From JAZGGS01 sp963714405 (lineage in GTDB: Bacteria; Bacteroidota; Ignavibacteria; Ignavibacteriales; Ignavibacteriaceae), in contig CAVQOH010000006.1 in NCBI GenBank assembly GCA_963714405.1, positions 744,001 to 808,000 on the forward strand: a DNA stretch of 64,000 nt. The letters run 5' to 3'. The notes below the pieces were generated by a model that made no database searches, was not told the origin of the DNA, and was given only the letters and a program-made list of their open reading frames with translations. Both the position numbers and the translations under genes were made by a program. The stretch's first letter is position 1; every line of letters begins with the position of its first letter. This document shows positions 36,100-43,851 of this stretch, one piece after another.

Positions 36100-36116
36100 A
36101 ATTTTAAGGAATTTAT

Positions 36117-36413
36117 ATGGCAAAAAAAATTAAAAAGAGACAATCGAAACAGATAAAGAAATCCGGAGCATCACCATTTACCATATACTGGAATAAGAAG
36201 AACTATCAATTTTTGATACTTGGTATTATTGTTATAATAGTAGGATTCTATGTTATGTCAATGGGTGAGTGGGATAGTTTTACATCACTCGTTGTCTCTC
36301 CAATTTTACTTGTAGTTGGCTACGTGCTCATTTTTCCTCTTTCAATATTTTACAGAAAAAAAGATGGCAAGGAAATAACAGAGGACAGCAACGTTGTTAC
36401 TGGCAAAAGTTAA
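36117..36413 (+). CDS. Small membrane protein, DUF3098-like
   Basis: 98 residues: a lysine-rich N-terminus (1-16), then FTIYWNKKNYQFLILGIIVI and two membrane segments (about 30-47 and 59-77) separated by a short GEWDSF loop, with a charged C-terminus. The 'KKNY-two helices' layout resembles the DUF3098 family of Bacteroidota, whose function is unknown. The ribosome binding site AAGGA is well spaced from the ATG. Its 3' end overlaps the EutN/CcmL gene by 20 bases, so the two are translated from one message. Confidence 0.7.
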   Translation: MAKKIKKRQSKQIKKSGASPFTIYWNKKNYQFLILGIIVIIVGFYVMSMGEWDSFTSLVVSPILLVVGYVLIFPLSIFYRKKDGKEITEDSNVVTGKS

Positions 36414-36687
36414 AGGCAACCTGGTTTCAACTCAGAAAAATTCCTGCCTTGTTGGGCACAAATTGCTTCTTGTTCACCCAATTGATTTAAAAAATAAATT
36501 TATTGGGAAAAAAGATGTTGTTGCGATTGACATTGTTGACGCAGGCATAGGCGATACCGTTTTGGTTGTGCAGGAAGGTAAAGCTGTTCAGCAAATATTA
36601 GGACACAAAAAAGCACCGGTACACTCTGTTATTGTTGCAGTCGTAGATTCTGTAGAACTTTCAAATAAGTTAAAAGATAAAAAATAA
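36394..36687 (+). CDS. EutN/CcmL-family microcompartment vertex protein
   Basis: 97 residues. The start LLAKVKGNLVSTQK, then VGHKLLLVHPIDL, VAIDIVDAGIGDTVLVVQEG and PVHSVIVAVVDSVEL, follow the EutN/CcmL (BMC-P) fold from end to end. Such proteins form pentamers that close the corners of bacterial microcompartment shells. The start is TTG with GAGGA eight bases upstream; the family begins at this residue, which supports the choice. No BMC-domain hexamer shell gene is present in the window. It is flanked by a DUF3098-like gene and by dprA, not by microcompartment enzymes. A class II aldolase, of the type found in some microcompartments, lies 4.4 kb away. Confidence 0.85.
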   Translation: MLLAKVKGNLVSTQKNSCLVGHKLLLVHPIDLKNKFIGKKDVVAIDIVDAGIGDTVLVVQEGKAVQQILGHKKAPVHSVIVAVVDSVELSNKLKDKK

Positions 36688-36697
36688 AATCTCTGTT

Positions 36698-37820
36698 GTG
36701 AGTAAATTAAATTTGGATCAATTAACAGATCTTTATTCTCTGCTTTCAGTTGAAGGAATCGGACCAGGGAAAATTCGAAATTTACTTTCAAAATTCAGAT
36801 CAACCGATAAAATACTTTCCGCAGATCTTAACAATCTATTAAATGTTGAAGGGATAAGTACAAATCTTGCTCAAAGAATCCAAAAAATTAATAAACAGAG
36901 ATCAACAATTGAAGATAATGTAAAATCTGAAATTGAAAAACTTGATAAATTCGGGGGAAGAATAATAACTGTTTGGGATGAAGAATTTCCCTCACTTTTA
37001 AAAAATATATTTGATCCTCCGCTTATACTTCAGATTAAAGGTAATTTGCTTGAAAAGGATAACTATTCAATTGCAATGGTTGGAACAAGACAACCAACTA
37101 ATTACGGTAAACTGCAAGCTGAAAGATTTGCTGCAGATTTTGCAACGACAAGGTATAACAACCGTAAGTGGAATGGCAAGAGGAATAGATTCAATCACAC
37201 ATGCTGCAACACTGAAAAATGGCGGGAGAACTATAGCAGTAATTGGATCAGGACTCGATGTGATTTATCCACCAGAAAATAAAAAATTGTTTGAGCGAAT
37301 ATTAAGCAACGGGGCAGTTATAAGTGAATTTCCAATGGGTACAAAACCGGATGCTCCAAATTTTCCAAAAAGAAACAGGATTATTTCAGGACTTAGCTTA
37401 GGATGTATAGTAGTTGAAACCGGTATTATAGGAGGTGCACTGCAAACAGCAGCTTTCGCGCTCGATCAAAACAGAGAAGTTTTTGCAATCCCCGGGAATG
37501 TAGGTGTTAAACAATCTGATGGTACTAATTTGCTCATTCAAAAAGGGGAGGCAAAATTGGTTAGATCAGCGGAAGATGTACTAATTGAATTAGAGTTAAA
37601 ACTTAAACCTGTTTTGGGTAAAAATATTCCAAAATTGCAGGTTGATTTGAATTTATTTGAAGAAAAAATATTAAATATTCTTGGAACTGAAGCGCTGCAG
37701 ATTGATAAAATTGCTATTGAGGCAAAACTTTCTACTTCTGATTGTCTTGTGCATTTGCTTTCACTTGAATTCAAAGGATTTATTAAACAGCTACCCGGAA
37801 AAATGTTTGCGTTACTTTAA
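36698..37820 (+). pseudogene. dprA: DNA processing protein DprA, frameshifted
   Basis: Two overlapping frames together make one DprA. The first (GTG at 36698) gives the helix-hairpin-helix N-terminus (VEGIGPGKIRNLLSKF) and the Rossmann start (AMVGTRQPTNYGK, AERFAAD). The second, from about 37142, gives QGITTVSGMARGID, GSGLDVIYPPEN, PKRNRIISGLS and the C-terminal winged helix. They join if one T is removed from the TTTT at 37138-37141 (then ADLQRQGITT reads through). DprA loads RecA on incoming single-stranded DNA during transformation. It may be a true mutation, an assembly error, or transcript slippage on the T-run; all other parts are well preserved, which speaks for an error or a recent event. 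Confidence 0.85.
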
Positions 37821-37871
37821 ATAATAATAAAAATATTAAATGATAAACTCCATTAATCGGAAAGTAGTCTT

Positions 37872-38480
37872 TTGGAACTGATTAAATTGCTTCGATACTG
37901 GCCAATAACCTGGTACTATTTATATAAAGAAAAACAAATAAATAAAATTCGGGCAAAAATAATAAGTGGGCTTGTTGTACACAATGCTATAGGTGCAGAA
38001 CTAGGCGTCTTCAAAGGACGGTTTTCACCATATCTTTTAAAGCACACTAAAGCAGCAAGATTACATTTAATTGATCCATGGTATCTGCTTACAGCCCGGT
38101 GGAATTGGGCTACAGGAAATAAGAGCACAGTAAATGCAGTGAGAAAAATTCTTAAAAAATTGCGGAAAGAAATAGAGAATCACAAGGTGATTATACATAT
38201 TGGCGATGATCGTGATATTCTTAAAACTTTCCCTAATAATTATTTTGATTGGGTTTATCTCGATTCATCTCATCATTACCAACACACTATTGATGAATTA
38301 GCAATATTAAAAGACAAAGTTAAGGATTCCGGAATTATTGTGGGAGATGATTGGAATCCTAATCCGGAACACAGACACCATGGGGTTTATAAAGCAGTTA
38401 AAGATTTTGTATTAATAAATGAATATTCGATACTATATAGCAATGAACAAAACAAGCAGTGGGCAATTAAGAAAAATTAA
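37872..38480 (+). CDS. Class I SAM-dependent methyltransferase (Methyltransf_24-like)
   Basis: 202 residues. The SAM-binding start is GAELGVFKGRFSPYLL, followed by LHLIDPWY, HIGDDRDILKTF, WVYLDSSHHYQHTIDEL and IIVGDDWNP, the usual blocks of the class I methyltransferases of the Methyltransf_24 group found next to sugar genes. The start is TTG at 37872 with no strong ribosome binding site, so the true start may differ. It converges with rarA, and the two genes overlap by four bases at their 3' ends. The substrate is unknown; a sugar or lipid is plausible. Confidence 0.75.
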   Translation: MELIKLLRYWPITWYYLYKEKQINKIRAKIISGLVVHNAIGAELGVFKGRFSPYLLKHTKAARLHLIDPWYLLTARWNWATGNKSTVNAVRKILKKLRKEIENHKVIIHIGDDRDILKTFPNNYFDWVYLDSSHHYQHTIDELAILKDKVKDSGIIVGDDWNPNPEHRHHGVYKAVKDFVLINEYSILYSNEQNKQWAIKKN

Positions 38481-39769
38481 TATTTTTTCTTTCCTTTCCA
38501 TAACAACTTTAATTTTTCCTTAATATTTTTTTCTTGCCCGTTTTCTGATGGAAAGTAAAACTGTTCTTTTTTTAGTTCTTCAGGAAGATAATTTTCCTTT
38601 ACAAAATTATTAGCATATTCGTGTGGATACCTATAATTCTTACCATAACCAAGCTCGTTCATTAGTTTTGTTGGTGCATTTCTTAAATGCAGTGGAACAG
38701 GATGAAGCGGATGTGATTTTACAATTTCCTCTGCTTTTTTAATCCCCATATAAGATGAATTACTTTTTTGAGACGACGCAAGGTACGTAACACATTGTGC
38801 AAGAATTATTCTTGCTTCCGGCATACCTATTTTATCAACTGCACTAAAGGTTGCTTCCGCAAGTACCAATGCATTTGGTGAAGCATTACCTATATCCTCT
38901 GAGGCTAAAATTACCATCCTGCGCGCAATAAAGAGCGGATCCTCTCCTCCTTCCAGCATTCTTGCCATCCAGTATAAAGCTGCATCAGGATCACTGCCGC
39001 GTATACTTTTAATAAAAGCTGAAATAATATTGTAATGTTCTTCGCCAGATTTATCGTACAGAATATTTTTCTTTTGAACAATGTTTTCCAAAGTTTCTTT
39101 ATTAATTATGATATTTTCCTTTACTGCTTTTTGAGAAACCGCCGATTCAAAAATATTCAGCATTATTCGTGCATCTCCGCCGGATAAATAAAGAAGAAAA
39201 TTTTTATCAATTTCCTTAATATTTAATTGAGATATATATTCATCATCCCCAATAGCCCTGTTTAATATCTTTAACAAGTCTTCTGCGGAAAGTTCATTTA
39301 AAACATAAACTCTTGCACGCGAACGAAGTGCAGGTATTACTTCAAAGGAAGGATTTTCTGTTGTTGCACCAATTAAAATAATTATTCCCGATTCAACAGA
39401 ATGAAGCAAGGCATCCTGCTGTGCTTTATTAAAGCGATGAATTTCATCAATAAAAAGCAATGTGCGTTTCCTATTTAATTCATTTCTTGATGCTATATCT
39501 ATAATGCTTCGAACTTCTTTAACTCCCGATGATACAGCACTTAGCTGATGAAATTCAGAATTTGTTTCTTCGGCAATTATTCTTGCAAGAGTTGTTTTAC
39601 CAGTTCCGGGAGGACCCCATAGGATAAATGATGAAATATTATCATTGTCAATCATAACTCTTATTGGTTTTCCTTCGCCAACAAGATGTTTCTGTCCATA
39701 AAATTCAGTTAGTGATTTAGGTCTTATTCTTTCGGCAAGCGGGATGGATGGAATTATTTTTTTATTCAT
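38477..39769 (-). CDS. rarA: Replication-associated recombination protein A (AAA+ ATPase)
   Basis: 430 residues. The clamp-loader-like AAA+ core has the Walker A GPPGTGKTT, Walker B LLFIDEIHRFNKAQQDALL, sensor 1 GATTENPSFE and arginine finger region. The C-terminal part with GSDPDAALYWMARMLEGGEDP, RRMVILASEDIGNA and HLRNAPTKLMNELGYGK is the RarA/MgsA/WRNIP1 tetramerisation domain. It acts at stalled replication forks. It starts nine bases after the DivIC/FtsB-like stop, in the same direction as ddl. Confidence 0.95.
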   Translation of the reverse strand: MNKKIIPSIPLAERIRPKSLTEFYGQKHLVGEGKPIRVMIDNDNISSFILWGPPGTGKTTLARIIAEETNSEFHQLSAVSSGVKEVRSIIDIASRNELNRKRTLLFIDEIHRFNKAQQDALLHSVESGIIILIGATTENPSFEVIPALRSRARVYVLNELSAEDLLKILNRAIGDDEYISQLNIKEIDKNFLLYLSGGDARIMLNIFESAVSQKAVKENIIINKETLENIVQKKNILYDKSGEEHYNIISAFIKSIRGSDPDAALYWMARMLEGGEDPLFIARRMVILASEDIGNASPNALVLAEATFSAVDKIGMPEARIILAQCVTYLASSQKSNSSYMGIKKAEEIVKSHPLHPVPLHLRNAPTKLMNELGYGKNYRYPHEYANNFVKENYLPEELKKEQFYFPSENGQEKNIKEKLKLLWKGKKKY

Positions 39770-39777
39770 TAATTTTT

Positions 39778-40071
39778 TTACTTCTCCTGAACATCAATTT
39801 TTATTTCGTTCTCTCTCATCATATTATAATTTTCGCGGGCTGTTCTTTCTATTTTTGCTGGAATTTTATTTTTCAATGAGTCAATTTCATTTTTCAACCG
39901 TGCGTTTTCTTCCTTCAGCTTGTTTATCTGCAAGTTGATTGTATCCAGTTCACTTTTAATTTTAAAATATTTCAGCAGCCCATATTCATTAAACAGAATG
40001 TAAAACAATCCTAAAATGAAAACTATCAGGAAGGTATAAAAAATAAATTTCTTTTTTTTATTTTCAGCCAT
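39778..40071 (-). CDS. Septum formation initiator (FtsB/DivIC family)
   Basis: 97 residues: short basic N-terminus, one membrane helix (about 9-27), then a coiled coil (INKLKEENARLKNEIDSLKN, about 45-72) and the IERTARENYNMMRENE block where FtsB/DivIC proteins have a conserved ARE..y..p.E motif. It belongs to the divisome and links FtsL and FtsQ in the periplasm. Its ATG overlaps the ddl stop (TAATG). The link with ddl fits a cell-wall/division group. Confidence 0.85.
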   Translation of the reverse strand: MAENKKKKFIFYTFLIVFILGLFYILFNEYGLLKYFKIKSELDTINLQINKLKEENARLKNEIDSLKNKIPAKIERTARENYNMMRENEIKIDVQEK

Positions 40072-41072
40072 TAAAGTGCTTGTTTAATAATCCGGTCAAT
40101 CAGTTCTTCATATGAAATACCAACGGCCTTAGACATTTTAGGGACAAGACTCGTCGAAGTCATTCCAGGTAACGTATTAACTTCAAGACAAAACGGGTTA
40201 TTGTTTTCATTCAATCTAAAATCCACTCTACCATATCCTTCGCAGTTTAATGAATTAAATGCTAACAGGGCCTGTTCCTGCAAATATTTGAAAATATTTT
40301 GAGGAATATTTGCAGGTACAACATATTCGCTCATTCCGGGTGTGTATTTTCTTTCATAATCATAAAAACCACCTTTGGGAATTATTTCTAAAACTGGAAG
40401 TGCTTCATTTCCAAGTATCGCAACTGTTACTTCACGTCCCGGAATATATTTCTCAGCAATTACTTTGTTTGAAAATTTGAACGCTAGCTTTAAAGCATCA
40501 TCAATTTTATTTTGATCAGTAACAATTGATAATCCAACTGAAGAACCCTGATCATTTGATTTGATTACACACGGTAAACCTAATTCTGCGATAATTTTTT
40601 CAGAAAGATTTCGCTCACTTAAATTCTCATTGTTTAAAACTATCCAATCAGCCGTTTGAACTCCAACAGATTTAAATATTTTTTTTGAAAGCGCTTTATC
40701 CATTGCAAGTGCTGATGCAAGTACATTTGAACCGGTATATTTTAATCCTCTTAGTTCTAAAAGTGATTGCATTGTACCATCTTCTGCCCATTTACCGTGC
40801 AAAGCAGAAAACACAACATCAACGTTATCAAATAAATTAGAATTTACGGCCTTAACATAATTCCTATTTGATATTTCACTAAAATCATTTTCTATAAAAA
40901 ATAAATCCGGTTTTACCGGCTGGTTTGTTCCGTAAGCAGGATCTAAAATTATAGTTGGATATTTAAGAACCGAAAGAGCATTATAAATTCCTTTACCGGA
41001 CATCTTGGAAACAGCTCGTTCAGGAGATGTTCCTCCAACTAACAGTGCAATTTTTGGTTTATCAATATTCAT
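40071..41072 (-). CDS. ddl: D-alanine-D-alanine ligase
   Basis: 333 residues, ATP-grasp enzyme. Visible blocks: LVGGTSPERAVSKMSG (N-terminal), LHGKWAEDGTMQSLLELRG, KSNDQGSSVGLS, VAEKYIPGREVTVAI region and FRLNENNNPFCLEVNTLPGMT, the metal-binding end of the active site. It joins two D-alanines for peptidoglycan precursors in the cytoplasm. Downstream it overlaps the DivIC/FtsB-like gene; 28 bases upstream is the class II aldolase gene. Complete and normal. Confidence 0.95.
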   Translation of the reverse strand: MNIDKPKIALLVGGTSPERAVSKMSGKGIYNALSVLKYPTIILDPAYGTNQPVKPDLFFIENDFSEISNRNYVKAVNSNLFDNVDVVFSALHGKWAEDGTMQSLLELRGLKYTGSNVLASALAMDKALSKKIFKSVGVQTADWIVLNNENLSERNLSEKIIAELGLPCVIKSNDQGSSVGLSIVTDQNKIDDALKLAFKFSNKVIAEKYIPGREVTVAILGNEALPVLEIIPKGGFYDYERKYTPGMSEYVVPANIPQNIFKYLQEQALLAFNSLNCEGYGRVDFRLNENNNPFCLEVNTLPGMTSTSLVPKMSKAVGISYEELIDRIIKQAL

Positions 41073-41100
41073 TGATTGAGTGCAATTTTAAAATCAAATA

Positions 41101-41760
41101 TTAATCAAACACATTCCTGGAATCTTGCGTAATTCCATAAGTTTCTTCAGAAAGTTCGAGAAGTTTTTTTATATCTCTTTTAGATAATTCTTTAAAACTT
41201 CCAAGCATTTTTGCTTTATATAGTGTTTCAGCAAAATGTTCAAGTTTTTCCATCTTGTAATAGGCATCATCAAGGTTCCTACCCAAAGTTAGTGCACCAT
41301 GATTTTCTAATAAAAATGCCCAGGCATGATTGATATGAGGATCAAGGCTTAAAGGTAAATCATCTGTAGAAGGAGTCCCATAAGGGCATAACGGAACTTT
41401 ACCTAAAGTAAGTATAACCTCAGGAAAGTAGTGTTTGATCAATCCTTCACCCTGCATACTAAATGCAGTAGCGTAAACAGGATGGCAGTGAACAACTGCA
41501 TTAACATCACGCCTTTTAGAGTATGCATAAAGATGAAGTTTAAATTCAGTCGTGATTTTTCCTTCGCCCTTTAAGTGCTTTCCATTAAAATCAAATTCAA
41601 GTATATCGTCTTCAGCAACATCACCTTTGCAAATACCCGAACGTGTAATCAGAACAGTATTATCCTTTGTAATTGCTGAAACATTTCCATCGGTTGCTGC
41701 AACGAAGCCTTTATTATATACCTTATGGCAGATAGAAATTAGTCTTTCACGTTCCTGCAT
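41101..41760 (-). CDS. Class II aldolase/adducin family protein
   Basis: 219 residues. The zinc-binding motif VVHCHPVYATAF and the distal LLENHGALTLG are present, with the catalytic acidic residue in HYFPEVILTLGKV; SAITKDNTVLITRSGICKGD is the substrate phosphate loop of L-fuculose-1-phosphate aldolase relatives. It would cleave a sugar phosphate to dihydroxyacetone phosphate and an aldehyde. Its start overlaps the end of the Gfo/Idh/MocA gene by 22 bases, so the two act together. Related aldolases occur in planctomycete-type microcompartments; see the orphan EutN at 36394. Confidence 0.85.
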   Translation of the reverse strand: MQERERLISICHKVYNKGFVAATDGNVSAITKDNTVLITRSGICKGDVAEDDILEFDFNGKHLKGEGKITTEFKLHLYAYSKRRDVNAVVHCHPVYATAFSMQGEGLIKHYFPEVILTLGKVPLCPYGTPSTDDLPLSLDPHINHAWAFLLENHGALTLGRNLDDAYYKMEKLEHFAETLYKAKMLGSFKELSKRDIKKLLELSEETYGITQDSRNVFD

Positions 41761-42743
41761 TTTTCTTCCAGTTCTTCCATAAGTTTTAAATTGATCAAAC
41801 CATCTTCACCGGTTACTAAGGGAGTTTCTCCTTTCAAAAACGATTTTTGAACAGAGCGCAATAAATAAACAAGTTTGTTTCCACGTTTTCTAAAACTTTT
41901 CTTTGCTTCACTATTAAGTTGAATTGTTAATTTTGAGGGAATTGTTTTTACGCCTATTAATTTTTCAATGCTGATTGCTCCTTTTTCTCCTAAAATCTCT
42001 ATCCTATTAAAAGCTTTTTTATTATTGTATGAAACATTGAATGATCCATAACCACCTTCCTCAAACTTTACAATTCCAATGGCAAAATCTTCAACTTCAT
42101 ATTGATACACAATGTTATCAATATATCCGTTTATTTCTATAATATTTCCGCCAATATATCTCAACAGATCAATCATATGAGTTCCAAGATCTCTTAGTGC
42201 ACCGCCACCGCTTAGAGCTTTTTTAAAACGAAAATTATCACCTGGCGGAAAATCTATATTAAAACTGAGGTTAATAGATACCAGTTTGCCAATCATACGA
42301 TTATTAATCAGCTCTCTACTTTTTACAATGTGAGGATGAAACCTGTGAATATAATTTACAGCCAGCAGAACATTATTCTTTTTACAGGCTTCAATCATTT
42401 CGGCGGCTTGTTTGCTGTTTAGTGCTAAAGGTTTTTCACATAATATGTTTTTTCCGGCTTCAGCAGCTTTAATTACTTGTTCATAATGATCAGCATTGAC
42501 ACTGGCTATAAATACTGAATTAATATCTGATTTTAAGAATTTATTGTATTCATCAAAGTAACCGCTAGCACCAGACTTTTGTGCAAGCTCTTTCGCCCGT
42601 GAAATATTATGACTGAAAACAGAATTAAGTAAGTTTCTTCTGAAGAAGGATAGAGCAGGAATGAAGGTGTGTTCAGCATATCTGCCACAGCCAGCTAATC
42701 CCCATTTTATTTTTTTTACTGCAGGTTTTTTTAGTTTAAGCAT
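41739..42743 (-). CDS. Gfo/Idh/MocA family oxidoreductase
   Basis: 334 residues. The NAD(P)-binding Rossmann start is KIKWGLAGCGRYAEHTFIPA; the family signature with the active-site lysine is in NILCEKPLALNSKQAAEMI, and GGALRDLGTHMIDLLRYIGG holds the conserved GxxxDxxxH-type histidine. These enzymes oxidise or reduce sugars and inositols. It is the first gene of a unit with the class II aldolase, suggesting breakdown or conversion of a sugar. The substrate is not predictable. Confidence 0.85.
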   Translation of the reverse strand: MLKLKKPAVKKIKWGLAGCGRYAEHTFIPALSFFRRNLLNSVFSHNISRAKELAQKSGASGYFDEYNKFLKSDINSVFIASVNADHYEQVIKAAEAGKNILCEKPLALNSKQAAEMIEACKKNNVLLAVNYIHRFHPHIVKSRELINNRMIGKLVSINLSFNIDFPPGDNFRFKKALSGGGALRDLGTHMIDLLRYIGGNIIEINGYIDNIVYQYEVEDFAIGIVKFEEGGYGSFNVSYNNKKAFNRIEILGEKGAISIEKLIGVKTIPSKLTIQLNSEAKKSFRKRGNKLVYLLRSVQKSFLKGETPLVTGEDGLINLKLMEELEEKCRNVKD

Positions 42744-42806
42744 TAAAAATTATTATATATTGAAGATACGCGGAATATTTATTGAAAAATTCAAATTATT
42801 AAAATA

Positions 42807-43772
42807 CTAAGCAGTTTTTTTAAATATTTTTAATCGATCCAACAACATGTTAATTGGTTTTGGATCTAACATCACATAAAAATGTACACTTGGTACATCA
42901 GCATCCAATAGCTGCTTTACCTGGTTTACAGACCATTCCACTCCAATTTTTAAAACATCATCTGGTTTTGCTTTCTCAATTTCATCAGCAAGTTCTGTAG
43001 GAATTGTAACATGAAAATTTCTGGGAATTGAACTAAGTTGTGATTTTGAATTTACAATTTTTAATCCTGGTATAATTGGAATTTCAATACCTGCATTACG
43101 ACATAGTTTTACATAATCAAAATAGTATTTATTATCATAAAACATTTGTGTAACAATATAATCAGCACCTGCATCTGCTTTTAATTTTGCATACCTAACA
43201 TCAGAATTTATATTTGGTGCTTCAAAATGTTTTTCAGGATATCCTCCTACGCCAATACAAAAATTTGTTGCTTTAGCATCAAGCAGATTTTCTTCAAGAT
43301 AAACACCTTTATTCATATTCACAATTTGCTTTACAAGATCAGCAGAGTGTTCGTTTGCACTTTTACCAAGTGGTACTGGTTTATCATATCCGCTATCATC
43401 ACCTCTTATCGCCAAAACATTATCAATCGCCAGATAGTTCAATTCTATTAAAAAATCTTCGGTTTCTTCTCTTGTAAATCCTTTCACAAGTATATGCGGA
43501 ACGGCATCAACATTATATTTATTTTGAATGAGAGCGCAAATACCAAGCGTACCTGGTCTTTTACGTTTAATTTTTTTCTTTATCCCTTCAGCAGTTTCAT
43601 CATAAATAACTTCTGCTGAATGACTTGTGATATCTATAAATGGCGGTTTATATTTTATCAACTCATCAAGCACTGCAAGTACATCTTTTATATCACCTCC
43701 ACGCTTAGGAGGAATAAGTTCAAAGCTGATAAGCGGTTCTTTAGCATTCATTAAGTGATCGATTACACGCAT
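42807..43772 (-). CDS. metF: Methylenetetrahydrofolate reductase
   Basis: 321 residues, TIM barrel. ISFELIPPKRGGD holds the catalytic Glu; DITSHSAEVIYDET, NVLAIRGDDS and DYIVTQMFYDNKYYFDYV are typical blocks of the FAD-dependent MTHFR family. It reduces 5,10-methylene-THF to 5-methyl-THF for methionine synthesis. It is slightly longer than the E. coli enzyme (296) in the N-terminal region. A good Bacteroidetes-type promoter lies upstream (43807-43835). Cofactor preference (NADH or NADPH) is unknown. Confidence 0.9.
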   Translation of the reverse strand: MRVIDHLMNAKEPLISFELIPPKRGGDIKDVLAVLDELIKYKPPFIDITSHSAEVIYDETAEGIKKKIKRKRPGTLGICALIQNKYNVDAVPHILVKGFTREETEDFLIELNYLAIDNVLAIRGDDSGYDKPVPLGKSANEHSADLVKQIVNMNKGVYLEENLLDAKATNFCIGVGGYPEKHFEAPNINSDVRYAKLKADAGADYIVTQMFYDNKYYFDYVKLCRNAGIEIPIIPGLKIVNSKSQLSSIPRNFHVTIPTELADEIEKAKPDDVLKIGVEWSVNQVKQLLDADVPSVHFYVMLDPKPINMLLDRLKIFKKTA

Positions 43773-43806
43773 ATGTTAACTTGTTTCATTTGTTACTGAT
43801 TAGGTG

Positions 43807-43835
43807 CAAATATAATTAAACTTTTGTTAAAACAA
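43807..43835 (-). promoter_or_regulatory. Bacteroidetes-type promoter of metF
   Basis: Minus strand: TTG (43835-43833), 18 bases, TATATTTG (43814-43807), an exact TAnnTTTG. It lies between the penicillin-acylase stop and metF, giving a leader of about 30 bases. Confidence 0.5.
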
Positions 43836-43851
43836 TGTTCAAGCCCATTCA

